Shown here piece by piece: positions 9,032-17,475 of a DNA stretch of 50,268 bases. The position numbers were made by a program, and so were the translations under genes. The stretch is from positions 1 to 50,268 of the forward strand of contig SVAZ01000013.1 of NCBI GenBank assembly GCA_015059145.1. Direction: 5' to 3'. Source of the stretch: Erysipelotrichaceae bacterium (GTDB lineage Bacteria > Bacillota_I > Bacilli_A > Acholeplasmatales > Anaeroplasmataceae). Every line of letters starts with the position of its first letter. Positions within the stretch are counted from its first letter, which is position 1. A model generated the notes under the pieces. The model was given only the letters and a program-made list of their open reading frames with translations, did not search any database and was not told the origin of the DNA.

Positions 9032-9046
9032 TCTCCATTATTTTTT
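9014..9046. terminator. Shared terminator between convergent genes
   Basis: GGAGACTAT (9014-9022) and ATAGTCTCC (9028-9036) enclose a five-base loop, followed by ATTATTTTTT on the plus strand. The plus-strand gene ends inside the right arm (stop 9029-9031) and the minus-strand gene ends two bases beyond the stem (9038), so one hairpin can serve both. Confidence 0.75.
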
Positions 9047-9235
9047 GAAAAAGCTAACTATATCATCCTTGTAATTCGCAAATAAAATATATCCAGCAAA
9101 TATAACGATTAATGCAGCTAAGATAATAAGATTTTCTGTTGAGAAGAAGAAAATAGTTAATATTAGTTGATATACAAGTATTGTAATAGCTATAATTTTA
9201 AAGTTATCCTTAAGGAATTGAATCAGATTAGACAT
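9038..9235 (-). CDS. Small two-helix membrane protein, unknown
   Basis: A 65-residue protein on the minus strand with two predicted membrane helices (about residues 12-31 and 35-53) and a charged tail (NYKDDIVSFFKK). I do not recognise it. It is probably real: on its own strand ATG 9235 is preceded by TGGTGATACT, a ribosome binding site, and by TATAAT about 20 bases upstream, and it ends exactly at a hairpin shared with the convergent gene. Nothing suggests a function. It could be a small envelope or stress protein. Confidence 0.6.
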   Translation of the reverse strand: MSNLIQFLKDNFKIIAITILVYQLILTIFFFSTENLIILAALIVIFAGYILFANYKDDIVSFFKK

Positions 9236-9325
9236 AGTATCACCATTATATTATATGCATTCAGGGTTAGAAAGTGATAAAAATTGTCATTTATTATATA
9301 AATATAATAATTTCCTTAAAATGAG

Positions 9326-9354
9326 TTGACATGTTTACTTTCCTGGATTATAAT
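9326..9354 (+). promoter_or_regulatory. Consensus sigma-A promoter for glyS
   Basis: TTGACA (9326-9331) and TATAAT (9349-9354) match the consensus exactly with the ideal 17-base spacer. GGAGGG and ATG 9393 follow. This promoter probably drives glyS-dnaG-rpoD-trmK, because no terminator appears before 15226. Confidence 0.9.
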
Positions 9355-9392
9355 TATAGAATGGAATTAATATGTATTTGGAGGGATTTAAT

Positions 9393-10778
9393 ATGCAAAA
9401 AATTACTTTAGAGGAGTTAGTTGGTTTTTTAAAGGAACAAGGATATGTATTCCAAGGTAGTGAGATTTATGGTGGTTTAGCTAACTCATGGGATTATGGC
9501 CCTTTAGGAGTTGAATTAAAAAATAATATTAAGCAAGCTTGGTGGAAGAAGTTTGTTAAGCAAAATAAATATAATGTTGGTTTAGATTCTGCAATTCTAA
9601 TGAATCGTGAGGTTTGGGTAGCATCAGGACATATTGGTTCATTTTCTGATCCTCTTGTAGATTGTAAGAAGTGTAATTCTAGATATCGTGCAGATAAGCT
9701 AGTTGAAGATCATTCTAATGGTACTATTAATGGAGATGGTATGTCTAATGAGGCTTTATTAGCTTACCTAAAGGACAATAATGTTGTTTGTCCTAGCTGT
9801 GGTGCTTTAGATTATACAGATATTCGTCAATTTAATCTGATGTTTAAAACTCATCAAGGTGTTATTGAGGAAGCTAAAAATGAGGTTTATTTGAGACCTG
9901 AAACTGCACAAGGTATTTTTGTTAATTTCAAGAATGTTCAAAGAACTACACGAAGAAAGGTTCCATTTGGAATTGGTCAAATCGGAAAAAGCTTCAGAAA
10001 TGAAATTACTCCAGGTAATTTTATTTTTAGAACTAGAGAATTCGAACAAATGGAATTAGAATTCTTCTGTAAGCCAGGAACTGAAATTGAATGGTTTACA
10101 TATTGGAGATCATTCTGTATGGATTTCTTAAAATCTATTGGTGTAGATGCAGATAAGCTCAGATTTAGAGACCATGATAAAGAAGAATTATCTTTCTATT
10201 CAAATGCAACTACAGATATTGAATTTGAATTCCCATGGGGATTTGGTGAGCTTTGGGGTATTGCAAGTAGAACTGATTATGATTTGAATGCTCATCAAAA
10301 TCATGCAAAGACTAATATGGAATATTTAGATCCTGAGGATAACACTAAATATTTACCATATGTTGTTGAACCATCTGTTGGTGTTGAACGTATGTTATTA
10401 TCTGTATTATTCAGTGCATATGATGAAGAGGTTGTAAATCAAGAAAAGGGAGATACTAGAACAGTATTAAGACTACATCCAGTATTAGCCCCTTATAAGG
10501 CTGCGGTTTTACCTTTAATTAAGAAAAATCACTCAGAAAAGGCAAATGAAATTTACGAAGAACTTTGTGAGCATTTCAGCTGTGTTTATGATGAGGCTGC
10601 AAACATCGGTAAGAGATATCGTAGACAAGATGCTATTGGTACTCCTTTCTGTATTACAATTGATGATAATACATTAAATGACGGTGTAGTAACCATCAGA
10701 AATAGAGACACAATGGAGCAGGATACTGTTAAGGTTTCTGAAATAGCTTCTTATGTAGAGGCAAAATTGAAATTCTAA
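9393..10778 (+). CDS. glyS: Glycyl-tRNA synthetase, single-chain dimeric type
   Basis: The 461-residue class II synthetase charges tRNA-Gly with glycine. It is the eukaryote/archaea-like homodimeric form also used by many Firmicutes and Mollicutes (about 460 residues), not the alpha2-beta2 form. Visible marks are the N-terminal GSEIYGG and DYGPLG segments, the motif 2 region [14 protein letters not shown], an internal cysteine-bearing insertion (CKKC and CPSCG), the PSVGVERM motif 3 and the C-terminal anticodon-binding domain. I chose ATG 9393 because GGAGGG (9380-9385) is well spaced and the conserved N-terminus begins there; an upstream ATG at 9372 has no such site. It heads the operon with dnaG, 23 bases on. 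Confidence 0.97.
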   Translation: MQKITLEELVGFLKEQGYVFQGSEIYGGLANSWDYGPLGVELKNNIKQAWWKKFVKQNKYNVGLDSAILMNREVWVASGHIGSFSDPLVDCKKCNSRYRADKLVEDHSNGTINGDGMSNEALLAYLKDNNVVCPSCGALDYTDIRQFNLMFKTHQGVIEEAKNEVYLRPETAQGIFVNFKNVQRTTRRKVPFGIGQIGKSFRNEITPGNFIFRTREFEQMELEFFCKPGTEIEWFTYWRSFCMDFLKSIGVDADKLRFRDHDKEELSFYSNATTDIEFEFPWGFGELWGIASRTDYDLNAHQNHAKTNMEYLDPEDNTKYLPYVVEPSVGVERMLLSVLFSAYDEEVVNQEKGDTRTVLRLHPVLAPYKAAVLPLIKKNHSEKANEIYEELCEHFSCVYDEAANIGKRYRRQDAIGTPFCITIDDNTLNDGVVTIRNRDTMEQDTVKVSEIASYVEAKLKF

Positions 10779-10801
10779 TATACTAAGAAAGGGTGGGTTC
10801 T

Positions 10802-12619
10802 ATGGCTAGCAAGCAAGAGTTAGAACAAATTGTTGATGCTACTGATATAGTATCGCTTGTATCTGAATATGTAAAGCTTGAACGTCAAGGAAAGAATTAC
10901 AAGGGCTTATGTCCTTTTCATAATGAAGATACGCCATCCTTTGTAGTAAATCAAGAAAAGAAAATAGCACACTGCTTCGGATGTGGAGGCGGTGGTGATC
11001 CGATAAAGTTTCTTATGCAAATTGAGAATATTGAGTTTAAGGATGCTGTAAATAGGTTGGCTGAAAGAGCTGGAATCAAGATTTCAGGATATGCTATAAA
11101 TAGTAAGCCTAATCCTTTGACAAAGTATTATCAAATTATGCAGCAAGCTCAAGCCTTCTACAAAAAATATTTGGAGAATACTGATAAAGGCGTTGAAGCG
11201 ATAAATTATTTGTATAAAAGAGGGCTTGATGATGAAACAATAAAAATGTTTGGAGTTGGTTTATCTCCAAATGAGCATAATTTTTTATATCAGGTTTTAA
11301 AGGAATCTAATATTCTTGAGCTTGATATGTCTGATTTAGCCTTGATTGATAAAAATGAGAAGGGCTATTATGATTTGTTCACTAAAAGAATTATGTTTCC
11401 TATTTGTAATGAGTCTGGAAATGTAATTGGATTTAGTGGTAGAATATTTAACTCTGATGATAAGAATCAGCCAAAATATGTTAATTCAAGAGAGACAATA
11501 CTTTTCAAGAAAAAGGATGTATTATTTAATCTTAATTTAGCTAAAGGTGATATTCTTAAAAAGAAAAGAGTTATTCTTCATGAGGGACAAATGGATGTTA
11601 TAGCATCCTATAGAAGTGGACTTAAGGAAGCTGTTTGTACTTTGGGTACTGCATTATCTATTGAGCAAGCAAATATATTACGCAAATATACTAATCATGC
11701 AGTTATTTGCTATGACGGTGATAAGGCTGGTATTAATGCCTCTTTAAAGGCAATTAAGGTATTTCAAAATGCCGGTTTTATAGTACATTTGGTATTGCTA
11801 CCTAATGGAAGTGACCCAGATGAATATGTTTTAAATAATGGTATAGATGCATATAAGAATTATTTTGAATCTCATATGATAGATGCTAATACTTATATTT
11901 TTGAGCAGGCTATATTAAATAAAAATTTAAATGATGAAACAATAGTTGATTCTGTCAAGTCTGAAATCTTTGGTATGATTTATTCGGCTAATAGTAAAAC
12001 TACTGAGGAAAGCTTTTTAGCAAAACTTTCTGAAAAGCTTAAAGTATCTTATCAAGCTATATCAAATGATTTTCAATCATATTGTAATACACATCAAAGA
12101 CCGAAGCGTGTCGAAAAATATGATGATTATGAAAATGATTATGAGACATTAGAAAAACCAATAAATAAATCTAAGCTTGATTTTAGATATGAAACTAGAT
12201 TGTTTATGTACGCTAAATCTAGTAGAGATAAGGCTTTATATATTGATAAGCTACTATTAAATAAAATGGATGCTTTATCTAATGATAGCCGTAATCTTTG
12301 GATTAAATTAATAAATGATTATTATGAGCATTATGAGGAATTTAATGAAACATTATTTATTAGCATGCTTGATGCAAATTGCTTTGCATATTATGCTACT
12401 ATAACTGAAACTTTAAAAAAAGATAAGGCTCCATATAATGATTCGGATTTAAATTGCTGTATTGAGCATTTAAATTCTACTATTTATGATAGGCATAATG
12501 AGAAGCTTAATGCTGATTTTAGAAAAACAGATTCAGAAATTGAACAATCAAATATTGTTTCTTTAAGGTTTGAAAATAAAAATAAAAAAGATAAATTACT
12601 AATAAACAGGAGGAAGTAA
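10802..12619 (+). CDS. dnaG: DNA primase DnaG
   Basis: The 605-residue primase makes RNA primers for DNA replication. The CHC2 zinc finger is complete (C37, H40, C58, C61). The TOPRIM core follows with HEGQMDV (Glu261) and YDGDKAG (Asp305 and Asp307), the metal-binding residues. The last 170 residues form a variable helical region corresponding to the helicase-binding domain, ending in a lysine-rich tail. ATG 10802 was chosen over GTG 10793 because AAAGGGTGG is then at ribosome-binding distance. rpoD begins one base after its stop, with the rpoD ribosome binding site inside the end of dnaG: the macromolecular-synthesis operon arrangement of Firmicutes. Confidence 0.97.
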   Translation: MASKQELEQIVDATDIVSLVSEYVKLERQGKNYKGLCPFHNEDTPSFVVNQEKKIAHCFGCGGGGDPIKFLMQIENIEFKDAVNRLAERAGIKISGYAINSKPNPLTKYYQIMQQAQAFYKKYLENTDKGVEAINYLYKRGLDDETIKMFGVGLSPNEHNFLYQVLKESNILELDMSDLALIDKNEKGYYDLFTKRIMFPICNESGNVIGFSGRIFNSDDKNQPKYVNSRETILFKKKDVLFNLNLAKGDILKKKRVILHEGQMDVIASYRSGLKEAVCTLGTALSIEQANILRKYTNHAVICYDGDKAGINASLKAIKVFQNAGFIVHLVLLPNGSDPDEYVLNNGIDAYKNYFESHMIDANTYIFEQAILNKNLNDETIVDSVKSEIFGMIYSANSKTTEESFLAKLSEKLKVSYQAISNDFQSYCNTHQRPKRVEKYDDYENDYETLEKPINKSKLDFRYETRLFMYAKSSRDKALYIDKLLLNKMDALSNDSRNLWIKLINDYYEHYEEFNETLFISMLDANCFAYYATITETLKKDKAPYNDSDLNCCIEHLNSTIYDRHNEKLNADFRKTDSEIEQSNIVSLRFENKNKKDKLLINRRK

Positions 12620-12620
12620 A

Positions 12621-13817
12621 ATGGATTTTGAAGCTATTCTAAAGGAATTAATTGAATTAGGACAAAAGAATGATGGTTTTGTATATTCAAAGGATGTTTT
12701 AAAGTATTGTACTGAAGATAGTGATGAATACGATAATATTGAAAAGGAATTAACAAAGCTTAATATTGATATTCAGCCTAGCGAGATAGTTGATGATGAT
12801 TTTGATTTACCAGCAGGAGAAGAACCAAACCTTGCTGAAGTAGAAGAAATTGATATTTCAACATTCGACCAGCTTCCAGCATCAGTAAAGGTTGATGATC
12901 CTGTTCGTATGTATCTTAAGGAAATTGGTAATATTCAATTACTAAATTTAGAAGAGGAAACGGATTTAGCTAAGGATGTTGTTGATGGAAGAGAAGCAAA
13001 GGAAAAGCTAGATAAAATTGAGGCTGATGACCAAAATACTGTTTCAATTGAAGAATATAATGAGCTACAGGATATTGTAGATAAGGCTGAGCATGCTAAG
13101 GATAAGCTAGTTAATGCGAATTTACGTTTAGTAGTATCAATTGCTAAGAGATATTTAGGACGTGGTTTACAATTCTTAGATTTAATTCAAGAGGGTAACA
13201 TGGGCTTAATTAAGGCAGTAGATAAATTTGATCACCATAAGGGATTTAAGTTCTCTACATATGCAACATGGTGGATTCGTCAAGCAATCACAAGAGCTGT
13301 TGCGGATCAAGCTAGAACAATTCGTATTCCAGTTCATATGGTTGAAACTATTAATAAGCTAGTTCGTGTACAAAGACAATTAGTTCAAGAGCTTTCACGT
13401 GAGCCTTCTCCAGAGGAGGTTGCTGAAAGAATGGAAATTTCTGTTGAAAAGGTTCAACAAATTCAAAAGATTGCACAAGAGCCTATTTCATTAGAATCTC
13501 CTGTTGGTGAGGAAGAGGATTCATCTTTAGGTGATTTCATTTCAGATCCACATGCGTTAGATCCATATGAGTATACTGCTAAGATGAAGCTAAGAGAAGA
13601 ATTAGATTCTGTTTTAGCATCATTAACTGATCGTGAGGAAAGAGTTTTACGTCTTCGTTTTGGTTTGATTGATGGCCGTCAAAGAACATTAGAAGAGGTT
13701 GGACGTGAGTTCAATGTAACAAGAGAACGTATTCGTCAAATTGAAGCTAAGGCTTTACGTAAGCTTAAGCATCCATCTCGTAGTAGAAAATTAAAGGATT
13801 TTATGATTAAACATTAA
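12621..13817 (+). CDS. rpoD: Primary sigma factor RpoD (SigA)
   Basis: The 398-residue protein is the housekeeping sigma factor. Region 1.2 is seen as [12 protein letters not shown], region 2 as the [17 protein letters not shown] and [13 protein letters not shown] segments that melt and read the -10, region 3 follows, and region 4 carries the helix-turn-helix [20 protein letters not shown] that reads the -35. Region 1.1 is short and acidic (residues 1-90). The AGGAGG site at the end of dnaG gives efficient initiation at ATG 12621. The TTGACA/TATAAT promoters found through this window agree with this factor. Codons rich in TTC, ATC and CGT suggest high expression. Confidence 0.98.
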   Translation: MDFEAILKELIELGQKNDGFVYSKDVLKYCTEDSDEYDNIEKELTKLNIDIQPSEIVDDDFDLPAGEEPNLAEVEEIDISTFDQLPASVKVDDPVRMYLKEIGNIQLLNLEEETDLAKDVVDGREAKEKLDKIEADDQNTVSIEEYNELQDIVDKAEHAKDKLVNANLRLVVSIAKRYLGRGLQFLDLIQEGNMGLIKAVDKFDHHKGFKFSTYATWWIRQAITRAVADQARTIRIPVHMVETINKLVRVQRQLVQELSREPSPEEVAERMEISVEKVQQIQKIAQEPISLESPVGEEEDSSLGDFISDPHALDPYEYTAKMKLREELDSVLASLTDREERVLRLRFGLIDGRQRTLEEVGREFNVTRERIRQIEAKALRKLKHPSRSRKLKDFMIKH

Positions 13818-13818
13818 T

Positions 13819-15219
13819 ATGAAAAGAATAGAATTATTAGCTTCCCTTTCTAAGGGAAGCAAAATTTTATGTGATGTTGGCTGTGATCATGGGTATGCTT
13901 TAATTGAAGCTATTACTAAATATGGTGTAAAAAAAGGATTGGCCTGTGATATTAATGAAGGTCCACTTCAAATAGCAAAGAAGAATATAGAGGCTTCTGG
14001 CTTGGAAAATAAAATTAGCCTTATATTATCAAACGGCTTTAATAATGTTAATGTAGAGTTTGATACTGCAATTATTGCAGGAATGGGTGGTAGCCTAATT
14101 TGTGATATTTTAAGCAATGATATAATTAAGCTTAAGGATAAGAAGCTAATTTTACAAGCTAATAATGATAGATATAAGTTAAGAAGCTTCCTATATAGTA
14201 ATGGTTTTAAAATAGTAGATGAGCACTCTATTTTTGAACAAGGTAAATATTATGAGATTATAGTTGCTGAAACTGGAAATGAAGCTGCTAGTGATTTTGA
14301 TTTAAAATATGGTCCTATTTTAAGAAGAAATAGAAATGAGGCTTTTATAAAGCATTATACTACCTTATATAATCAGCTTTTAGAAATTTTACCAAGAATT
14401 TCTAATGCTTTGGCAAAAGAGGAAAAGTCTTCGTTATTTAGAGAACTAACCTCTTTATTAGGAGATGGAATTATGGAAAGACATAGTATTTTAAATACAT
14501 TAAATTATTATACGACATATTTTATAGATGATATGCCAAGACCAACAATCTTAGTTTCACCTGGCGGTGGTTATCAATATACATCACCTAGAGAATCAGC
14601 ACCTGTTGCTAAGGTTTTTAATACTTTTGGTTATCATGTTGTAATAGTCAATTATAGAGAAACAAAAGAAGAGTCTTACCCTAAGCCACAGGAGTATTTA
14701 GCTTATGCTATTAATGAGGTTAATAAGGATAAGAGAGTAACTAAATTAATAGGTTTAGGTTTTTCTGCTGGTGGACATAATATATTAGAGGTATCATTAC
14801 ATCCTGATAAATATAATGCAAAGCTTGATTTGTTAATGTTAGGGTATCCTGTTATCACATCAGATCCAAATTATTGGCATAAGGGATCATTTGAAAATTT
14901 ATTACATGATGATTTTAATGATGAAGAGCTTAAAGAATTATTATCGTTAGAAAAGCAAATTAATGAAAATGCCTTGGATTTATTCTTATGGGGAACATAT
15001 ACAGACGAATCTGTTGATGTTATGAATTCAATATTATTAATTGAGGCTTATAAAAAAAATAATAAAAATGTTGAATATCACATGTTTCCTATGGGTGGTC
15101 ATGGTCTAAGTGTTTCTAATGTTGATTCTGCAGAGGGGAATTCTAATAAACTAATTCCATATATAGCTAGATGGGCTAGTCTTGCAAATGAATGGATTAA
15201 AAATAAGTTAAGTAAATAA
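13819..15219 (+). CDS. trmK: TrmK tRNA (adenine-22-N1) methyltransferase fused to an alpha/beta-hydrolase
   Basis: The 466-residue protein joins two domains in one frame. Residues 1-210 are TrmK, which methylates N1 of A22 in tRNA: SAM-binding DVGCDHG (19-25), AGMGG (87-91) and the C-terminal helical part. Residues 219-466 are an acetyl-esterase/BD-FAE-like hydrolase with an oxyanion GGGY (249-252), the nucleophile elbow GFSAGG (Ser316), and probable Asp396 and His428. TrmK normally ends near residue 230 and is alone. No stop separates the domains, but AGGAGA at the join, eight bases before ATG 14473 (Met219), could start the esterase independently. trmK right after rpoD is the conserved Firmicute order, and the gene starts one base after the rpoD stop without a clear ribosome binding site, so it is probably coupled. 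Confidence 0.85.
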   Translation: MKRIELLASLSKGSKILCDVGCDHGYALIEAITKYGVKKGLACDINEGPLQIAKKNIEASGLENKISLILSNGFNNVNVEFDTAIIAGMGGSLICDILSNDIIKLKDKKLILQANNDRYKLRSFLYSNGFKIVDEHSIFEQGKYYEIIVAETGNEAASDFDLKYGPILRRNRNEAFIKHYTTLYNQLLEILPRISNALAKEEKSSLFRELTSLLGDGIMERHSILNTLNYYTTYFIDDMPRPTILVSPGGGYQYTSPRESAPVAKVFNTFGYHVVIVNYRETKEESYPKPQEYLAYAINEVNKDKRVTKLIGLGFSAGGHNILEVSLHPDKYNAKLDLLMLGYPVITSDPNYWHKGSFENLLHDDFNDEELKELLSLEKQINENALDLFLWGTYTDESVDVMNSILLIEAYKKNNKNVEYHMFPMGGHGLSVSNVDSAEGNSNKLIPYIARWASLANEWIKNKLSK

Positions 15220-15225
15220 TTTTTG

Positions 15226-15254
15226 GGGGAGAATATTCTCCCTAATTTTATTTA
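15226..15254 (+). terminator. Probable terminator after trmK
   Basis: The perfect palindrome GGGAGAATATTCTCCC (15227-15242) is followed by TAATTTTATTT. It ends the glyS-dnaG-rpoD-trmK unit. Confidence 0.7.
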
Positions 15255-15322
15255 TATAGATATAATATATATAAATTTTGTCGTTTTTGTGGTAATATAA
15301 ATTAGTCGAGGAAGTGATGATT

Positions 15323-16267
15323 ATGGAAAAGAAATTATTCGAAAAAATTGAAAAATATGATACTATAATTATTCATCGTCATTTTAGACCAGACTTGGAT
15401 GCATTAGGAAGTCAGTTGGGCTTAGCTTATACTCTTAAAAAAGCTTATCCAAAGAAGAATATATATGTGGTTGGAGATTCTTCAATGAAGTATTCATTTA
15501 TTGGTGCAATGGATTTAATAGATGATGATGTTTATTCTAATGCCCTTGTTATAATAGTGGATGTTGCTGTTTCTAGTATGGTTAGTGATGAAAGATATAA
15601 GCTTGCAAGTGAAATCTATGTAATAGATCATCATAAAAATGACTGTGACATAACTCATAATCATTTGTGTGATACATCGCGTGTTGCTGCCGCTGAATAC
15701 ATTACCCATTTATTATTAAAGTATGGGTATGATATTCCCGAATATGCTGCAACATGTCTTTATGCAGGAATAATTTCTGATAGTGGTAGATTTTTATATG
15801 GTAATAATTTATCTGACTCACTATTATATGCTTCAAAGCTTATAGGCTTTGGTGCAAAAAGTAAATACATATACGATAATATCTATACTGAATCATTAGA
15901 GGATAGAATGAAGAAAAATTATTTTTCTAATAAATTTGAAATCAATGGTAAGGTTGCATATATGAAAAATACTCAAGAGGTTTTTGAGAAATTTGGTGGG
16001 GAATTTAATGATATATCTCGTGGCATGTTAAGTGTTATGAGTGGTATTGAGGAAATTAAAATTTGGTTAAACTTCACATATGACATTTCTAAAAATGCAA
16101 TTATAGGAGAATTTAGAAGTAGAAGCATTCCAATTGTAGATGTTGCTAAAAAATATGGTGGTGGTGGTCATGAGTTAGCTTGTGGTGCTACTTTAGACAA
16201 TTGGGATATTGTAGATTTTGTTATTAATGATTTTGTTGAGCTATCAAAGCTGGAGGATATGGAATAA
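15323..16267 (+). CDS. nrnA: DHH/DHHA1 nanoRNase / pAp phosphatase NrnA
   Basis: The 314-residue protein is a DHH-family phosphoesterase that degrades oligoribonucleotides of a few bases and dephosphorylates pAp in Firmicutes. The metal motifs are present: RPDLDALGS (22-30), a central Asp in IIVDVA, and IDHHKND with DHH at 102-104. The DHHA1 substrate-binding domain ends in the GGGGHE motif (His283). Length is normal (about 310-320). ATG 15323 fits the AGGAAGTGA site better than ATG 15317 or GTG 15314. The gene ends as TAATG, overlapping the start of pflA by one base, so it is cotranscribed with the pyruvate formate-lyase activation genes. Confidence 0.93.
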   Translation: MEKKLFEKIEKYDTIIIHRHFRPDLDALGSQLGLAYTLKKAYPKKNIYVVGDSSMKYSFIGAMDLIDDDVYSNALVIIVDVAVSSMVSDERYKLASEIYVIDHHKNDCDITHNHLCDTSRVAAAEYITHLLLKYGYDIPEYAATCLYAGIISDSGRFLYGNNLSDSLLYASKLIGFGAKSKYIYDNIYTESLEDRMKKNYFSNKFEINGKVAYMKNTQEVFEKFGGEFNDISRGMLSVMSGIEEIKIWLNFTYDISKNAIIGEFRSRSIPIVDVAKKYGGGGHELACGATLDNWDIVDFVINDFVELSKLEDME

Positions 16268-17007
16268 TGGTTGGAAGACTTCATTCAGTATATGCAGGTG
16301 GAACTGTAGATGGGCCGGGTATAAGATTTGTTGTGTTTTTTAAAGGATGTCCACTTAGATGTCAATATTGCCATAATCCTGATACGTGGAGTATAGAAGG
16401 TGCTAAGGATTATACTGTTGATGAATTAATTAAAGAGGCTTTAAAATACAAGGGTTATTTCGCAACGGGCGGTGGTGTTACTGCTACAGGTGGAGAGCCT
16501 TTAATGCAAATTGATTTTCTAATTGAATTTTTTAAGGAATTAAAAAAGTACAAGATTCATACAGCAGTAGATACCTCAGGTATAATTTTTGATAAAAACA
16601 ATGAGGCTGTTATTAATAAGCTTAGAGAATTAATGAGTGTTACAGATTTATTTTTATTAGATATAAAGCATATTGATAATGAAGAGCATTTAAAGTTAAC
16701 TGGAAAAGGTAATTCAAATATTTTAGAATTTGCTAAATTTCTTTCAGATAATGATAAAAAGATGTGGATTAGACATGTTATAGTTCCAGGTATTACTTTA
16801 AATGATGAATATTTGACAAAAACTAAGGAATTTATTAATTCATTACGAACTGTTGATAAGATTGAGGTTCTTCCATATCATACAATGGGAACTGTTAAAT
16901 ATCAGCAATTAGGTATAGCATATCCCCTTGATGGAGTAGTTGCTCCAACTAAGGATGAGGTAAGACACGCTAAATATATGTTAGGAGTGATTAAAGATGT
17001 GGCTTAA
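16267..17007 (+). CDS. pflA: Pyruvate formate-lyase activating enzyme
   Basis: The 246-residue radical-SAM enzyme uses a [4Fe-4S] cluster and SAM to put the glycyl radical on pyruvate formate-lyase. The cluster ligands form CPLRCQYC (Cys28, Cys32, Cys35), and the SAM-binding GGGVTATGGEPL segment follows. Length and N-terminus (GRLHSVYAGGTVDGPGIRF) are typical of PflA proper. It sits upstream of the enzyme genes rather than after pflB as in E. coli. It overlaps nrnA by one base and the thioredoxin-like gene by 11 bases. In this organism its target glycine lies on a separate small protein (19527-19760). Confidence 0.97.
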   Translation: MVGRLHSVYAGGTVDGPGIRFVVFFKGCPLRCQYCHNPDTWSIEGAKDYTVDELIKEALKYKGYFATGGGVTATGGEPLMQIDFLIEFFKELKKYKIHTAVDTSGIIFDKNNEAVINKLRELMSVTDLFLLDIKHIDNEEHLKLTGKGNSNILEFAKFLSDNDKKMWIRHVIVPGITLNDEYLTKTKEFINSLRTVDKIEVLPYHTMGTVKYQQLGIAYPLDGVVAPTKDEVRHAKYMLGVIKDVA

Positions 17008-17317
17008 TGAGAAGAATTATAAAGAATTATTAAAAGGTATTTCAGTAATAGAAGTTTCAGGTGAATCATGTGCTAATTGTATTTCGCTTATGCCAGTATT
17101 AAATAGTATTATGTCGAATAGATCTGATGCTAAAATGTATCATATTGAAGCAAGTGAGGATACAGTTGAATTTATGGAAAAGTTTGAAATTACAACTGTT
17201 CCAACTATTTTAATAATGAATGATGATAAGGTATATGCTAGATGTAGAGGATATCAACCAGAAGAAATTTTAGAATTATGGTTAGATGCAAAAATTGAAG
17301 AAATTAAGAATATATAG
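16997..17317 (+). CDS. Thioredoxin-like protein
   Basis: The 106-residue protein has a thioredoxin fold with an atypical active site CANC (Cys25-Cys28) instead of CGPC and a cis-proline in TTVPTILIM. It lacks a signal peptide and so acts in the cytoplasm, probably as a thiol-disulfide oxidoreductase. It starts 11 bases inside pflA after an AGGAGTGA site, so it is cotranslated with the activase. Placement between pflA and pflB suggests a role in keeping the activase cluster or the PFL cysteine pair reduced, but this is inference from position only. A general redox protein is the alternative. Confidence 0.85.
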   Translation: MWLNEKNYKELLKGISVIEVSGESCANCISLMPVLNSIMSNRSDAKMYHIEASEDTVEFMEKFEITTVPTILIMNDDKVYARCRGYQPEEILELWLDAKIEEIKNI

Positions 17318-17347
17318 TAAATTATTGATGCTATGAAAACGTTTTAA

Positions 17348-17366
17348 ATTAAGAATAATTCTTAAT
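17348..17366 (+). promoter_or_regulatory. Perfect 19-bp palindrome upstream of the pfl promoter
   Basis: ATTAAGAAT, one central A, then ATTCTTAAT form a perfect palindrome. Its centre is about 61 bases upstream of the expected transcription start, the usual place for a class I activator such as a CRP/FNR-family protein. The regulator is not known. Confidence 0.5.
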
Positions 17367-17382
17367 AAGGAATAAAAATCTA

Positions 17383-17411
17383 TTGATATAGTTAATGTGT
17401 TGTTATATAAT
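17383..17411 (+). promoter_or_regulatory. Promoter for the split pfl genes
   Basis: TTGATA (17383-17388) and TATAAT (17406-17411) are 17 bases apart. A leader of about 60 bases precedes pflB. Confidence 0.75.
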
Positions 17412-17412
17412 G

Positions 17413-17438
17413 GTTAAGGATAATATAATTATCTTAAC
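17413..17438 (+). promoter_or_regulatory. Inverted repeat at the pfl transcription start
   Basis: GTTAAG-G-ATAAT (17413-17424) pairs with ATTATCTTAAC (17428-17438) around an ATA loop, with one bulged G. It covers the expected start site, so it may be a repressor operator or a 5' leader hairpin. Its TTAAG/CTTAA ends resemble the palindrome at 17348-17366. Confidence 0.45.
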
Positions 17439-17475
17439 GTGTATAAATTTTAGCGAAATGAAAGAGGGATTATTT

